The notes beneath the pieces are model-generated. The model was not told the DNA's origin, made no database searches, and worked only from the letters and a program-made list of their open reading frames with translations. 64,000 nucleotides of DNA from Pseudescherichia sp031998825 (GTDB taxonomy: Bacteria > Pseudomonadota > Gammaproteobacteria > Enterobacterales > Enterobacteriaceae): NCBI RefSeq assembly GCF_031998825.1, contig NZ_DAMACX010000002.1, positions 1-64,000 of the forward strand. The letters are read 5' to 3'. A program made the translations under genes and the position numbers. Positions 27,112-37,224 of this stretch are shown piece after piece (position 1 is the stretch's first letter; each line of letters begins with the position of its first letter).

Positions 27112-28266
27112 CTAATGCGTGTCGCCTAGCGCGATTTTAAGACGATTCAACCAGCCGCACAGACCACTCCACGCCAGCAGATTAACGGCCTGCTGCGGGG
27201 AAAGCCCCTGCTCAACGAGGGGAGTAAAGTGGGCAGCGCTAAACCTGTCCGCGGCACGGGTTAAAAGCTGAACGGCCTGGATAACCGCTCGCGCCTGGGG
27301 ATCGCCCTGGCTCCACGTATTTAATGCCTGCTCGCCGCTGCGCAACGCGGCGATCGGCGCATCGGGTACGGCGGACGTCGCTAAGGTGTTGAAGCAGTCC
27401 AGACTGCCGTTGATCCGCGCCGTCAGCAGGGCCACCAGGTCGACCAGCGAGGCATCAAGCGTGTCGCACATATCGCTTTGTAAAACCGCCCCCAGCGCAT
27501 TAAGCAGGTGATGCTCATGGGCCAGAATGGGCGTCAGAACCCGCAGGGTCGGTAGCGGCTGCCACTGGGCCAACGATGCCAGCTGGGCCGCGCTGGCGAG
27601 GTGTCGCTCCACGCTCTCAAGCTGCGGCGTCCAGCGGCTATCATGGTTGCGGAAGGGCTCGGCGGCGGCATCCTGCTGCATCTCCATGCCGGGGAGCCAG
27701 CGGACAGGCTGGCTGATCAGGGCCTGCAACGTGGCGATAACCCGCGCCTGGAAGCCAATAAAACCGATAATCTGATCCATCAGCACGATGTCCCAGGTGG
27801 TCAGTCCCACCTCATCAAGCTGCTCGCGGGCACGGGCGTCAATCACCTCCGGGGAGCTGGCGAGCTGTCTGGCGTACTGGGTGATCTGCGCCAGGCGATG
27901 GTTACTTTCACGGGAGGAGTCCGGGCCGGGCAGCGGGGCAAGGCGGGCGGCATAGTGATTGCACAGGCGCTGAACGCCATAGACCTGGGCTACCGTTAGC
28001 GCCGTGCTCAGGCGATCGTAGGCGCTAAAGGTGCGCAGGCGACTGACGCTAACGCTGCGGGGAAAGAGCCGGTCGTAAAGCGCGCGGGCAGGATCCAGCC
28101 AGCGTTGACAGGGGGCGATGACATCCTCAGGCAGCACAAGATCCAGTAGAAAACGATCGGTGACGGTGGCGGCTTCGGGAACTAACGGTAGCGCTTGTGC
28201 CTGGCCGGTACTCGACTGGGTCTCATGATACCAGTGGCCTTTGCCGGAAAAACGGCGTTGTTCCAT
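27112..28266 (-). CDS. yciW: CMD-domain protein YciW
   Basis: A 384-residue protein matching E. coli YciW (375 residues), an all-helical carboxymuconolactone-decarboxylase/AhpD-like protein. In E. coli yciW is CysB-dependent and connected to cysteine or methionine metabolism, possibly as an oxidoreductase; the reaction is unproven. The AhpD-type CxxC motif is not obvious here. It stands alone between rnb and fabI on the minus strand. Confidence 0.88.
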   Translation of the reverse strand: MEQRRFSGKGHWYHETQSSTGQAQALPLVPEAATVTDRFLLDLVLPEDVIAPCQRWLDPARALYDRLFPRSVSVSRLRTFSAYDRLSTALTVAQVYGVQRLCNHYAARLAPLPGPDSSRESNHRLAQITQYARQLASSPEVIDARAREQLDEVGLTTWDIVLMDQIIGFIGFQARVIATLQALISQPVRWLPGMEMQQDAAAEPFRNHDSRWTPQLESVERHLASAAQLASLAQWQPLPTLRVLTPILAHEHHLLNALGAVLQSDMCDTLDASLVDLVALLTARINGSLDCFNTLATSAVPDAPIAALRSGEQALNTWSQGDPQARAVIQAVQLLTRAADRFSAAHFTPLVEQGLSPQQAVNLLAWSGLCGWLNRLKIALGDTH

Positions 28267-28376
28267 GGGCTTTCCTTGATCTCAAAATGGCGATCAATAT
28301 CCTGGCGTAACGCTAACGGAGGGAAAAATATTGTTAGGTGATAATAAATAGCAGAAAAGCATAAACAGCGGGGAGA

Positions 28377-28396
28377 CCCCTCCCGAACGGGAGGGG
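28377..28396 (-). terminator. fabI terminator
   Basis: CCCCTCCC and GGGAGGGG form a perfect 8-bp stem with a four-base loop ten bases after the fabI stop. The following minus-strand sequence TCTCCCC is not a classical T tract, so efficiency is uncertain. Confidence 0.65.
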
Positions 28397-28406
28397 AAGA
28401 GAACGC

Positions 28407-29195
28407 TTACTTCAGTTCCAGCTCGTTCATCGCGGCGATGCTGAAACCACCGTCTACGTGAACCACTTCACCGGAGATACCGCCGGAGAGGTTAGAGCAG
28501 AGGAAGGCCGCGGTGTTACCTACGTCTTCGATGGTGACGGTGCGGCGGATCGGGGTGACCGCTTCGCAGTGGGCCAGCATTTTACGGAAGTCTTTGATGC
28601 CGGATGCGGCCAGGGTACGGATCGGACCGGCGGAGATGCCGTTCACGCGCACGCCTTCCGGACCCATCGCGTTCGCCATGTAGCGCACGTTGGCTTCCAG
28701 AGAGGCTTTCGCCAGACCCATTACGTTGTAGTTCGGAATAGCGCGCTCGGCACCCAGGTAAGAGAGGGTCAGCAGAGCAGAGTCCGGGTTCAGCATGGAG
28801 CGGCACGCTTTCGCCAGCGCAACGAAGCTGTAGGAGCTGATGTCGTGGGCAATTTTGAAGCCTTCACGGGTGACGGCGTTAACGTAGTCGCCGTCCAGCT
28901 GGTCGCCCGGTGCGAAACCGATGGAGTGCACGAAGCCGTCGAACTTCGGCCAGCTTTTCGCCAGCTCAGCGAACAGGCCGTCGATGCTTTCGTCTTTAGC
29001 AACGTCACATTCCAGAACGATGCTGGAACCCAGCTGCGCGGCAAACTCTTCAACACGGCCTTTCAGCTTGTCGTTCTGGTAGGTGAATGCCAGCTCAGCG
29101 CCTTCGCGATGCATAGCCTGTGCGATGCCGTATGCGATGGAGAGTTTGCTGGCAACGCCAGTCACCAGAATGCGCTTACCGGAAAGAAAACCCAT
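28407..29195 (-). CDS. fabI: Enoyl-ACP reductase (NADH)
   Basis: Final reduction of each fatty-acid elongation cycle and the target of triclosan. SDR-like fold: TGVASKLSIAYG at the N-terminus, catalytic YNVMGLAKAS with Tyr156 and Lys163. Gly93 (SIGFAPG), Met159 and Phe203 equivalents that decide triclosan sensitivity appear wild-type. 262 residues from the ATG at 29195, as in E. coli; the frame begins seven codons earlier. Confidence 0.97.
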   Translation of the reverse strand: MGFLSGKRILVTGVASKLSIAYGIAQAMHREGAELAFTYQNDKLKGRVEEFAAQLGSSIVLECDVAKDESIDGLFAELAKSWPKFDGFVHSIGFAPGDQLDGDYVNAVTREGFKIAHDISSYSFVALAKACRSMLNPDSALLTLSYLGAERAIPNYNVMGLAKASLEANVRYMANAMGPEGVRVNGISAGPIRTLAASGIKDFRKMLAHCEAVTPIRRTVTIEDVGNTAAFLCSNLSGGISGEVVHVDGGFSIAAMNELELK

Positions 29196-29317
29196 AGCTC
29201 TAATCCTTATATTCATTGTTGTGGCGCTCGTCAGATATGGCCGCGAGCGTCGTTAAAACGCGGCGATAATAGCACGTGTCGCCATATGTGTTAATCCGAC
29301 CACCCTAAAGAGTGGCG

Positions 29318-30124
29318 CTAGCGGTCTTTTCGCCAGGCATCCGCCGTCAGCGCCTCGCCAAAATGGCTGGCAATTAATCGACGGGTCAGCTCATGCAGCG
29401 GGGCGGCCAGCACTTCAGCGGTGCTGCCGCGCTCAACCACCTCGCCCTGGTGCATCACGATGACCTGGTCGCTGATGTGTTTCATCATACCGATATGCTG
29501 GGTAACGTAGATATAAGAGATACCCTGTTTCTCCTGCAATTCCAGCATCAGGTTAATTAATTGCGAACGCATCGACATATCCAGCGAGGCCAGGGCTTCA
29601 TCCGCTACGATCACCTTCGGGCGCAGGATCAGCGCCCGAGCCAGTCCCAGACGCTGTTTCTGGCCAGGGGCGAGCATGTGCGGATAGTAGCTGACGTGAT
29701 CCGGCAGCAGACCCACCATGCGCAGGGTCTCAATCACCCGCTGTCGCCGCGCCTCAGGATCCAGGTCGGTATTCAGGCGTAGCGGAAAGTCGAGGATCTG
29801 CGAGATGCGCTGGCGCGGGTTCAGCGACGTCGAGGGATCCTGAAAAATCATGCGGATGCGCTGGCTACGAAACGAGTAGTCGCCGTAGCGCAGGGGGCTA
29901 TCGTCAATCAGCAGCTCGCCGGTGGTCGGCTCAATCATGCCCGCCAGCATTTTTGCCAGCGTCGATTTACCGGAGCCGTTCTCACCAATAATGGCCAGAG
30001 TCTGCTTCTCCCGCAGGGTAAAGCTGAGCGGCTTAACCGCCTCTACCGTCTGCCGATGGAACCAGCCGGTGCGGTAGCGGAAGGTCTTACTCAGGTTACG
30101 TACTTCCAGCAGGGTGTCGACCAT
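29318..30124 (-). CDS. sapF: Peptide transport ATPase SapF
   Basis: ABC ATPase of the Sap system, associated with resistance to antimicrobial peptides and, in E. coli, with putrescine export. Walker A GENGSGKST, a signature altered to LAPGQ, Walker B VIVADEALASLD. 268 residues. It is the last gene of sapABCDF, starting one base after the sapD stop. Confidence 0.96.
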   Translation of the reverse strand: MVDTLLEVRNLSKTFRYRTGWFHRQTVEAVKPLSFTLREKQTLAIIGENGSGKSTLAKMLAGMIEPTTGELLIDDSPLRYGDYSFRSQRIRMIFQDPSTSLNPRQRISQILDFPLRLNTDLDPEARRQRVIETLRMVGLLPDHVSYYPHMLAPGQKQRLGLARALILRPKVIVADEALASLDMSMRSQLINLMLELQEKQGISYIYVTQHIGMMKHISDQVIVMHQGEVVERGSTAEVLAAPLHELTRRLIASHFGEALTADAWRKDR

Positions 30125-30125
30125 C

Positions 30126-31118
30126 TCACTCCTTCTCCATATTTAACGGGAAATGACAGGCAAAGAGGTGATTTTTAGGTCCGGCCAGCAGGGGACGCTC
30201 AATGCATTTACGCTGGGCGTAGGGGCAGCGCGGCCCCAGCCGACAGCCAATCGGCAGATGTTCAAGGAGTGGGATCGCCCCCGGCAGCGTATTCAGACGG
30301 CTTTTATGCGGCATGGCGCTACCGAAGTCAGGAATAGCGCGGATCAACGCCTGGGTATAGGGATGATGCGGCGTGGCGATCAGCTCCTCGCTCGGCGCGG
30401 TCTCCACGGTCTGGCCGCAGTACATCACATTGATCCGGTCTGCCCACTGGCTCAGCATCTGCAGGTCGTGACTGATCAGAATAATGGTGGTGTTGTTGTT
30501 TTGGTTGAGCCGGGTCAGCAGGCGGAAAATCTGTGCCTGAGTGGTCGGCTCCATGGCGTTGGTCGGCTCATCGGCGATCAGCAGGCGCGGCTGGTTCGCC
30601 AGCGCAATGGCAATCATCACCTTCTGGCACTCGCCGTCAGTCAGCTCATAAGGAAAGCTGCGCATCGCATCTTTATGATCGCGTATACCGACCCGGTGCA
30701 GCAGCTCAATGGCGCGACGTTTCCGCCAGCCCATGCGCTGCCACCAGCGGCCCTTGTAGGTCCAGGCTGGAATGTTCTGCATCAGCTGTTTGCCAATGCG
30801 CTCGGAAGGATCGAGACAGGACTGCGGCTCCTGAAAAATCATCGACACGTTGTGGCCGAGGAGTTTTCGCCGCTCGCGCGCCGAGAGGCGCATCAGATCC
30901 ACATCGTCGAAGCGCATCCGGTCGGCGGTGACCCGCCAGTTGTCTTTGGTCACGCCACAGATCGCTTTGGCTATCAGGCTTTTGCCCGAGCCGGATTCGC
31001 CCACCAGACCGCGGATTTCACCTTCGGCAAGGGTAAGCGTGACGCGATCGACGGCCCTGACCCAGCCTTCGCCGGTCTTGACCTCAATGGTCAGGTTACG
31101 AATATCAAGTAGTGGCAC
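30126..31118 (-). CDS. sapD: Peptide transport ATPase SapD
   Basis: ABC ATPase of the Sap system; in E. coli also required for Trk potassium uptake. Walker A GESGSGKSL, signature degenerate as LTDGE, Walker B LLIADEPTNAMEP, and a C-terminal oligopeptide-transporter region with cysteines (CRLGPRCPYAQRKC) typical of Opp/Dpp-type ATPases. The GTG at 31118 overlaps the sapC stop by one base and gives 330 residues, as in E. coli. A frame to 31268 lies inside sapC and is rejected. Confidence 0.96.
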   Translation of the reverse strand: MPLLDIRNLTIEVKTGEGWVRAVDRVTLTLAEGEIRGLVGESGSGKSLIAKAICGVTKDNWRVTADRMRFDDVDLMRLSARERRKLLGHNVSMIFQEPQSCLDPSERIGKQLMQNIPAWTYKGRWWQRMGWRKRRAIELLHRVGIRDHKDAMRSFPYELTDGECQKVMIAIALANQPRLLIADEPTNAMEPTTQAQIFRLLTRLNQNNNTTIILISHDLQMLSQWADRINVMYCGQTVETAPSEELIATPHHPYTQALIRAIPDFGSAMPHKSRLNTLPGAIPLLEHLPIGCRLGPRCPYAQRKCIERPLLAGPKNHLFACHFPLNMEKE

Positions 31119-32008
31119 TATTCCACCCCCGCATTGACCGCACGGCGGATCCCGTCGCCCAGCAGGTTGACCAGTAATACGCTTACCATGATCGCCGCCC
31201 CCGGCAGCATCACTGTCCAGGGCGCAACGTAGATAAGCTCCAGCGCGTCGCCCAGCATCGCTCCCCATTCCGGAGAGGGCAGCTGCGCGCCAAGATCGAG
31301 AAAGCCCAGCGCGGCAATGTCGAGGATAGCCATCGACAGCGACCGGGTGATCTCAGTCACCAGGCCCGCGGTCATGTTCGGCAGCACCGCGAACCATAAA
31401 ATATTGAGCGTCGTGGCACCGTCCAGCCGGGCGGCGACCACATACTCCTTCTCCAGCTCGTCGTGCACCATGCTGTAGACCGATCGTACCATCCTCGGCA
31501 GCAGCGCCAGCCAGACGGCAAACATCGCATGGGAGAGGTGCGGCCCGGCAAAGGCCACGACGATGATCGCCAGTAGCAGAGAGGGGATGGAGAGCAGCGT
31601 ATCGAGCACATGGTTCAGCACCGCCGAACGCAGGCCGTGAGTGGCTCCAGCCACCACGCCGAGCACCAGGCCGCAGATCGTTGCCGCCAGGGTAACGACA
31701 AACGCGCCGCCTACCGTTGGCGCCGCGCCGCTGAGCAGGCGGCTAAGCACGTCGCGGCCCAGGTCGTCCGTACCGAGGAAGAATGAGACATCCCCGTAGC
31801 GCGACCACGAGGGCGGCAAAAGCTGGTAGCCGAGGAACTGCTGATCGATACCGTAGGGGGCAAACCAGCGGCCAAAGAGGCATAACAGCACCAGCCCGGC
31901 GCAGCCGTAGAGCCCCACCATGGCGGTCGTATCGCCATAAAATTTGCGCCACACCGTGCGCAGCGCACCGGGGGTCTGCTTCTCGTTATAGACATTATCG
32001 GAGGGCAT
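31118..32008 (-). CDS. sapC: Peptide transport permease SapC
   Basis: Inner-membrane permease of the DppC/OppC type, 296 residues with about six transmembrane helices and the ABC-permease EAA loop around YVVAARLDGATTLNILWF. It overlaps sapB by 14 bases and sapD by one. Confidence 0.96.
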   Translation of the reverse strand: MPSDNVYNEKQTPGALRTVWRKFYGDTTAMVGLYGCAGLVLLCLFGRWFAPYGIDQQFLGYQLLPPSWSRYGDVSFFLGTDDLGRDVLSRLLSGAAPTVGGAFVVTLAATICGLVLGVVAGATHGLRSAVLNHVLDTLLSIPSLLLAIIVVAFAGPHLSHAMFAVWLALLPRMVRSVYSMVHDELEKEYVVAARLDGATTLNILWFAVLPNMTAGLVTEITRSLSMAILDIAALGFLDLGAQLPSPEWGAMLGDALELIYVAPWTVMLPGAAIMVSVLLVNLLGDGIRRAVNAGVE

Positions 32009-32960
32009 ACCATTCCTTATGTTTCAAAGGGTTCGCCAGCGCGCCCAGAATATCGGAGAGGACGTTAACAATAATGACCAGCGCGCCGATTACCATCACC
32101 CCGGCGGAGATGGCCGCATAGTCCTGCTGGCGGATGGCGTTGATGATCCAGCGCCCCAGACCCGGCCAGCTAAAGACCATCTCGGTGATCATTGCCAGCG
32201 TCAGCATGGTGGAGAACTGCAATCCAAGGCGCGGGATCACCGGTGGCAGGGCGTTATGCAGCACGTGGCGACGCAGAATAGACAGGCGCGACAGGCCGCG
32301 CGTGGCGGCAGCTTTGATGTAGTTCTGCTCAAACACATCCATAGTGCTGATGCGCATCAGGCGGATCACCTCGGTGGTCGGCGCAACCGCCAGGGTCAGC
32401 ACCGGCAAGACCATATGGCGCAGCGCGCTGACGATCATCTCTTCACGCCATATTGACTCAGAGAGCCACGCATCAATCAATGCAAAGCCGGTGACCGTTT
32501 TCACCTCATAGAGCAGATCGAAGCGGCCCGATACTGGCAGCCAGCCCAGCGTCAGGGAGAAGAAGAGGGTAAGCAGCAGGGCCAGCCAGAAGATAGGGAT
32601 CGAGAAGCCAATCAATGCCAGGGCGCTGATCAGTTTATCCTGCCATTTTCCGCGCATAATACCGGCCATCATGCCCACCGGAATACCCACCACCAGCGCA
32701 AAGCCAAAGGCGAGAATACACAGCTCCATGGTAGCCGGGAAGACCTCCTTGAGCTGCTCGGAGATCAGCTGACCGTTGATGCTGGAGACGCCAAAGTCCC
32801 AGTGCAGCACCCCTTTAAACCAGAAGAACCAGGCGTTCCACAGCGAGGCTCCCTGCAGCGGCGCGTGAGGGGTAAAGTAGCTCAGGCTGAATCCCACAAA
32901 GGTCAGCAGGAATAGCGTGACCAGCAGCAGAAGCAGGCGGCGCAGCGTAAAGATGATCAT
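31995..32960 (-). CDS. sapB: Peptide transport permease SapB
   Basis: DppB/OppB-type permease, 321 residues with about six membrane helices and an EAA-like loop YIKAAATRGLSRLSILRRHV. Its ATG overlaps the sapA stop by four bases. Confidence 0.96.
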   Translation of the reverse strand: MIIFTLRRLLLLLVTLFLLTFVGFSLSYFTPHAPLQGASLWNAWFFWFKGVLHWDFGVSSINGQLISEQLKEVFPATMELCILAFGFALVVGIPVGMMAGIMRGKWQDKLISALALIGFSIPIFWLALLLTLFFSLTLGWLPVSGRFDLLYEVKTVTGFALIDAWLSESIWREEMIVSALRHMVLPVLTLAVAPTTEVIRLMRISTMDVFEQNYIKAAATRGLSRLSILRRHVLHNALPPVIPRLGLQFSTMLTLAMITEMVFSWPGLGRWIINAIRQQDYAAISAGVMVIGALVIIVNVLSDILGALANPLKHKEWYALR

Positions 32961-34603
32961 GGTTGCTTCACCTCTTCTTTTTCAGGTTCGCGCGAGACGC
33001 CGGCAAACGAAGCGTTGCCGAACGGGCTGAGTACGAGTCCTTTGATGTCATAGCGGTAGGCCTGAAGACGCAGGGAGGAGGCCAGCGGCAGCACCGGCAG
33101 CTCACGGGCCAGGATCGTCTGGGCCTCATCGTAGGCCTCGATACGTGACGCCAGCTGCTGAGAGGTCAGGGCCTTCTGCAATATGGTATCAAACTCCCGG
33201 TGGCACCAGTGGGCAAAGTTAGTTTGCGACTCGATAGCGGCGCAGCTGAGCAGCGGGCGGAAGAAGCTGTCGGGGTCGTTGCTGTCCGTTGACCAGCCAG
33301 AGAGGGTCAGGTCGTGGTTCATATCCATCAGCCTGGCCTCCTGGAAGCGCCCCTCAACGGGAACAATCATGACTTTTACGCCCACCTGTGCCATGTCCGC
33401 CTGAATAAGCTCGGCAGTTTTCAGCGGGCTGGGGTTCCATGCCTGGGAGCTGGTGGGCACCCACAGTTGCAGAGTCATGTTCTCCAGGCCCAGCGCCGCC
33501 AGCTGCTGTTTGGCTTTGGCCGGATTGTACTCGGTGATTTTGGCTTCGCTGTCGTAGGCCCAGGAGGCGCGGGGCAGGATCGAGGCGGCGGTCTCCGCCG
33601 TACCGTAGTAGATCGACTGCATCAGACGCTGGTTGTTGATCGCCAAGGCCAGCGCGTGACGCACGGCCGGGTTATTCAGCGGTGCTTTGTCGGTATTAAA
33701 CGCCAGATAGGCGATGTTCATCCCTGGACGCAGGGTCAGGCGCAGGCGCGGATCGTCACGTAAAATCGTCAGCTGGCTGGCTGCGGGCCAGGCCAGCACA
33801 TCGCACTCGCCGGTCAGCAGCTTCGATAGCCGCCCGGTGCCCCCGGACCCCAGATCGACCACCACCTGCGGCATCAGCGGCTGGCCGCGCCAGAACTTAA
33901 CGTGGCGTTGCAGGCGGATATACTGGCCGGTGCGGTATTCGGCAAGCTGGAACGGCCCGGTGCCTACCGGCTGGCGATCCAGCAGCTCCTGACGATCGCG
34001 CTTAGCCAGCTGGTCTGCGTATTCGGCGGACATCACCGAAGCGTAGTGCGTTGCCAGATGCCACAGGAATGAGGCATCCGGTTTTTTCAGGCGAAACTCC
34101 ACCGTGCGGCTGTCGAGCTTGCGCACGCTTTCGACCGAGTCGGCAAACTGTAAGCTATCAAAATAGGGAAAACTGCTGCCGTTGACGTTATGCCACGGGT
34201 GATGGCGATCGAAAATGCGCTGGAAGCTAAAGACCACGTCATCGGCGTTGAGCGCCCGCCCCGGCGTAAACCACGGCGTTTTCTGGAAGGCGACGTTGCT
34301 GCGCAGGCGGAAACGGTAGGTCGCGCCGTTATCCAGCACCTCCCAGCTCTCTGCCAGCTCAGGTACCAGACGATAGGTGTAAGGATCCACATCCAGCAGG
34401 CGATCGTAAAGCTGGGCCGCCAGGGTATCCACAATCAGGCCGCTGCTCGCTTTTTGCGGATTGAAGGTATTAACCTGGCCATTCACACAGTAGACAAAGC
34501 CGCTATTACGAATATCCGCCGCAGCGGGATCCGCAGGCGCAGCCTGGACGTGTCCGCTTAACAGGCCGACTGCCATGAGCAGGGAAGATATAATCAGGCG
34601 CAT
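32957..34603 (-). CDS. sapA: Periplasmic peptide-binding protein SapA
   Basis: Cluster 5 solute-binding protein that delivers peptides (and possibly haem or antimicrobial peptides in some species) to SapBC. Signal peptide of about 21 residues ending VQA, then a two-lobe SBP_bac_5 fold with VPELAESWEVLDNGATYRFRL. 548 residues. First gene of the operon; the promoter must lie in the 90 bases before the MFS gene end. Confidence 0.96.
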   Translation of the reverse strand: MRLIISSLLMAVGLLSGHVQAAPADPAAADIRNSGFVYCVNGQVNTFNPQKASSGLIVDTLAAQLYDRLLDVDPYTYRLVPELAESWEVLDNGATYRFRLRSNVAFQKTPWFTPGRALNADDVVFSFQRIFDRHHPWHNVNGSSFPYFDSLQFADSVESVRKLDSRTVEFRLKKPDASFLWHLATHYASVMSAEYADQLAKRDRQELLDRQPVGTGPFQLAEYRTGQYIRLQRHVKFWRGQPLMPQVVVDLGSGGTGRLSKLLTGECDVLAWPAASQLTILRDDPRLRLTLRPGMNIAYLAFNTDKAPLNNPAVRHALALAINNQRLMQSIYYGTAETAASILPRASWAYDSEAKITEYNPAKAKQQLAALGLENMTLQLWVPTSSQAWNPSPLKTAELIQADMAQVGVKVMIVPVEGRFQEARLMDMNHDLTLSGWSTDSNDPDSFFRPLLSCAAIESQTNFAHWCHREFDTILQKALTSQQLASRIEAYDEAQTILARELPVLPLASSLRLQAYRYDIKGLVLSPFGNASFAGVSREPEKEEVKQP

Positions 34604-34693
34604 AATTTCTTTAGCTGTAAGACCGATTTACAAAGTGTATCGCACTTAGTATGGCTACGTAAAAATGTCTGCGGATAAGCGGCGCAAAAGTCG

Positions 34694-36124
34694 TCAATCA
34701 GGCCGGTTTCGTATGCGGCTTAGGCTAAAAAGGAGAGCCAGCACGGTCGCCAGCACCGCAACCCACAGGCTCAGGCGAACCGCGTCCGCCGCCTGAGCGC
34801 CGGCTGGCGCTGAAATCGACATGATTACGCCCACTAACGCACCGCCCAGGCACTGACCGAAGGTACGCATAATGGCCAGTACCCCGGAGGCGTAGCCGCT
34901 GTGTGCTCGCGAGGCGTTTGCCAGCATTTCACGGTTGTTAGGACTTTGAAAACAGCCAAACCCTATGCCGCAAACCAGGCTGCGCATGCCGATATCCCAG
35001 GCATGAGCCTGCTCAGGAAGCAGCGCCAGCAGCGTTAAACCCAGGGTAAAAAGGGCTAAACCAACCGTGGAGATCATCGCTGCGGGATAGCGATCGGCCA
35101 GCCGTCCTGCGTGGGGAGCGGCCAGCATAATACCCAGCGGCCAGGGCGTGAAGAGCAGCGCCGAGGCAAAGACGCTATACCCGTAGACGCTTTGAAACAG
35201 GAACGGCAGAGCAATAAAGGTCACTCCCTGGCTAACGAATGAGGCCAGCGAGGTGAGCGCCGCCAGTGAAAAGCGCGGCGAGGCAAAGAGCTCCAGCGGC
35301 ATGAGCGGGTATGACGTACGTCGCTGGTGCCAAATAAATGTCAGCCCAGCGGCTATTGCGACGCTACCATATCCTGCTGCCGTCCACAGTTGAGTTTGTG
35401 CCTGACCGGGACGGGAGAAAACGTTTGCCGCCATAATCAGCCCACCCAGCATCATCGCTGACAGTACCGCGCCAGCCATATCAAAGGATTCGCGGCCGGG
35501 TGCGCGGTTATCGGGGATCGCCTGAAGCGTCAGAGTTAACGCGACAATTCCCAGCGGGATATTGATAGCAAACAGCCACTGCCAGCTCAGGAGAGAGAGC
35601 AGCGTACCGCCCAGCACCGGCGCGATGGCCGTGCTGGCGGCAATCAGCAGAGCATGAAGGCCCAGAATACGCCCCAGCAGGCGGGTAGGAAAAACGGATC
35701 GTAAGATCGCTGGAGCAATACTTAAGGTCGCTGCCCCGCCAACGCCCTGCACGATGCGCCAGCCAGTCAGCATGGTAAGCGAAGAGGAGAGGGCGCAGCC
35801 CAGCGAGGCCAGCGTAAACAGACCCAGACCGAAGGCAAACAGGGCGCGAAAGCCAACGCGACGGGCAAGCGCGGCAAAAATAGCCAGCGTCATCGCGGCC
35901 GACAGTAGATAGCCATTGGCGACCCACACGGCAGACTGGGCAGGCACCGCCAGCGCGTGGGCAATGGGCGGCAGCGCAACGTTGACGATGACGCCATCAA
36001 ACACGGCCATTGTGGTACTGGTCATGACGGCAGCCATAGCCAGCGCGCGTTCGCGTCCCGCTAAACCCTCATCCCCCGGTCTTGCAGAAAAAAGCTCCAC
36101 TTTGTTCACCTCTGTTATGTTCAT
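34694..36124 (-). CDS. MFS transporter, DHA2 (14-helix) drug-efflux type
   Basis: A 476-residue membrane protein with about 14 hydrophobic segments. Motif C-like GWRIVQGVGGAATLSIAP and the N-terminal DGVIVNVALPPIAHAL fit the DHA2 proton-drug antiporter family. It is divergent from a LysR gene 117 bases away, which probably controls it. E. coli has ymjA and the puu genes at this position. Substrate unknown. Confidence 0.85.
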   Translation of the reverse strand: MNITEVNKVELFSARPGDEGLAGRERALAMAAVMTSTTMAVFDGVIVNVALPPIAHALAVPAQSAVWVANGYLLSAAMTLAIFAALARRVGFRALFAFGLGLFTLASLGCALSSSLTMLTGWRIVQGVGGAATLSIAPAILRSVFPTRLLGRILGLHALLIAASTAIAPVLGGTLLSLLSWQWLFAINIPLGIVALTLTLQAIPDNRAPGRESFDMAGAVLSAMMLGGLIMAANVFSRPGQAQTQLWTAAGYGSVAIAAGLTFIWHQRRTSYPLMPLELFASPRFSLAALTSLASFVSQGVTFIALPFLFQSVYGYSVFASALLFTPWPLGIMLAAPHAGRLADRYPAAMISTVGLALFTLGLTLLALLPEQAHAWDIGMRSLVCGIGFGCFQSPNNREMLANASRAHSGYASGVLAIMRTFGQCLGGALVGVIMSISAPAGAQAADAVRLSLWVAVLATVLALLFSLSRIRNRPD

Positions 36125-36179
36125 GCATTCGATGTATAAAGCCTAATGAGCGGCATGGCAGGGCGGAAGACGCAGCATT

Positions 36180-36196
36180 TGCAGTTATAACCTGCA
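36180..36196. promoter_or_regulatory. Inverted repeat between the MFS and LysR genes
   Basis: TGCAG and CTGCA flank TTATAAC exactly in the middle of the 117-base divergent region. LysR-type regulators usually bind such interrupted dyads, so this is the best candidate operator. Binding is inferred, not shown. Confidence 0.5.
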
Positions 36197-36241
36197 CCAG
36201 ACGCCTTCCCTCAAACCAGACGCGCAGAGTAAGATAGGTGG

Positions 36242-37159
36242 ATGAATGCTCCCGATCTGAACCTGCTTATTGCCCTCGATGCGCTGCTGGCTGAAGTTAG
36301 CGTGGCGGGCGCTGCGCGTCGTCTGGGGCTGAGCGCATCGGCGATGAGCCGGACGCTTAGCCGCCTGCGTGCGGTAACCGGCGATCCGCTGCTGGTGCGC
36401 GCTGGACGCAGTATGGTATTGACGCCCCGGGCAGAGGCCATGCGTGAAGGCGCGCAGCGCACGCTGTTTGAGGCGCTGGCGCTGCTGCGGCCCTCCCCAG
36501 CTGGGGTGGATCTGTCGACGCTCGATCGTACTTTCGTGCTGCGTACCAACGATGGTTTCATCGAAGCCTTTGGCCCGACGCTGATTGTAGCCGCCGCGAA
36601 GTGCGCCCCGCACGTGCGTCTGCGATTTGTCGCCAGGGCGGAAAAGAGCGCGAAGGCGCTGCGTGAAGGGCTGGTCGATCTGGAGATTGGCGTGTTGGGG
36701 GAGATGGGGCCGGAGATCCGCATTCAGGCGCTGTTTCGCGATCGCTTTGTTGGGGTAGTGAGGCCAGGGCATCCGCTATCAGCGCTGTCCGGGGTAGGCG
36801 TCAGCGACTACCTCGCCCATGCCCACGTAGTGGCCTCCCGTCGGGGGCGTACCGCCGGGCCGGTAGATGAGGCGCTGGCTGAGCAGGGCCTTGAGCGGAA
36901 TATTGCTGCCGTTGTACCGGGTTTTCCCGCTGCGCTGGCGGTGGCGCTGGCGTCCGATCTGGTGGGGCTGATCCCCGCCTCGTTTCTTATCCATCAGCCT
37001 GCTGCGGCGTATTGCATGTTTGAACTGCCGGTAAAGGTGCGTGGCATTACGCTCTCCCAGATGTGGCACCCGCGTGCCGAGGCCGATCCGGCGCACCGCT
37101 GGCTACGCCAGTTTGTGCTGGGGGTCTGTCGTCAGCACGCTCCGGCCCCTCAACAGTGA
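36242..37159 (+). CDS. LysR-family transcriptional regulator
   Basis: A 305-residue LysR regulator. HTH at about residues 18-40 (SVAGAARRLGLSASAMSRTLS) followed by the effector-binding domain. Its divergent orientation relative to the DHA2 transporter suggests it controls that gene and itself. No effector can be inferred. Confidence 0.88.
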   Translation: MNAPDLNLLIALDALLAEVSVAGAARRLGLSASAMSRTLSRLRAVTGDPLLVRAGRSMVLTPRAEAMREGAQRTLFEALALLRPSPAGVDLSTLDRTFVLRTNDGFIEAFGPTLIVAAAKCAPHVRLRFVARAEKSAKALREGLVDLEIGVLGEMGPEIRIQALFRDRFVGVVRPGHPLSALSGVGVSDYLAHAHVVASRRGRTAGPVDEALAEQGLERNIAAVVPGFPAALAVALASDLVGLIPASFLIHQPAAAYCMFELPVKVRGITLSQMWHPRAEADPAHRWLRQFVLGVCRQHAPAPQQ

Positions 37160-37224
37160 TTGGCGAGCGCCGTGCATTGGCTTACTATAGGAAGATACTT
37201 TCGTTACCGTAAGGATTGCCTGCG

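Noticed and set aside
28458..29294. 278-codon plus-strand frame opposite fabI
   Set aside because: Antisense to FabI; composition is that of reversed coding sequence.
30153..31112. 319-codon plus-strand frame opposite sapD
   Set aside because: Antisense of a well-recognised ABC ATPase gene.
31119..31268. 50-codon N-terminal extension of sapD
   Set aside because: It lies inside sapC; the GTG overlapping the sapC stop matches the known start.
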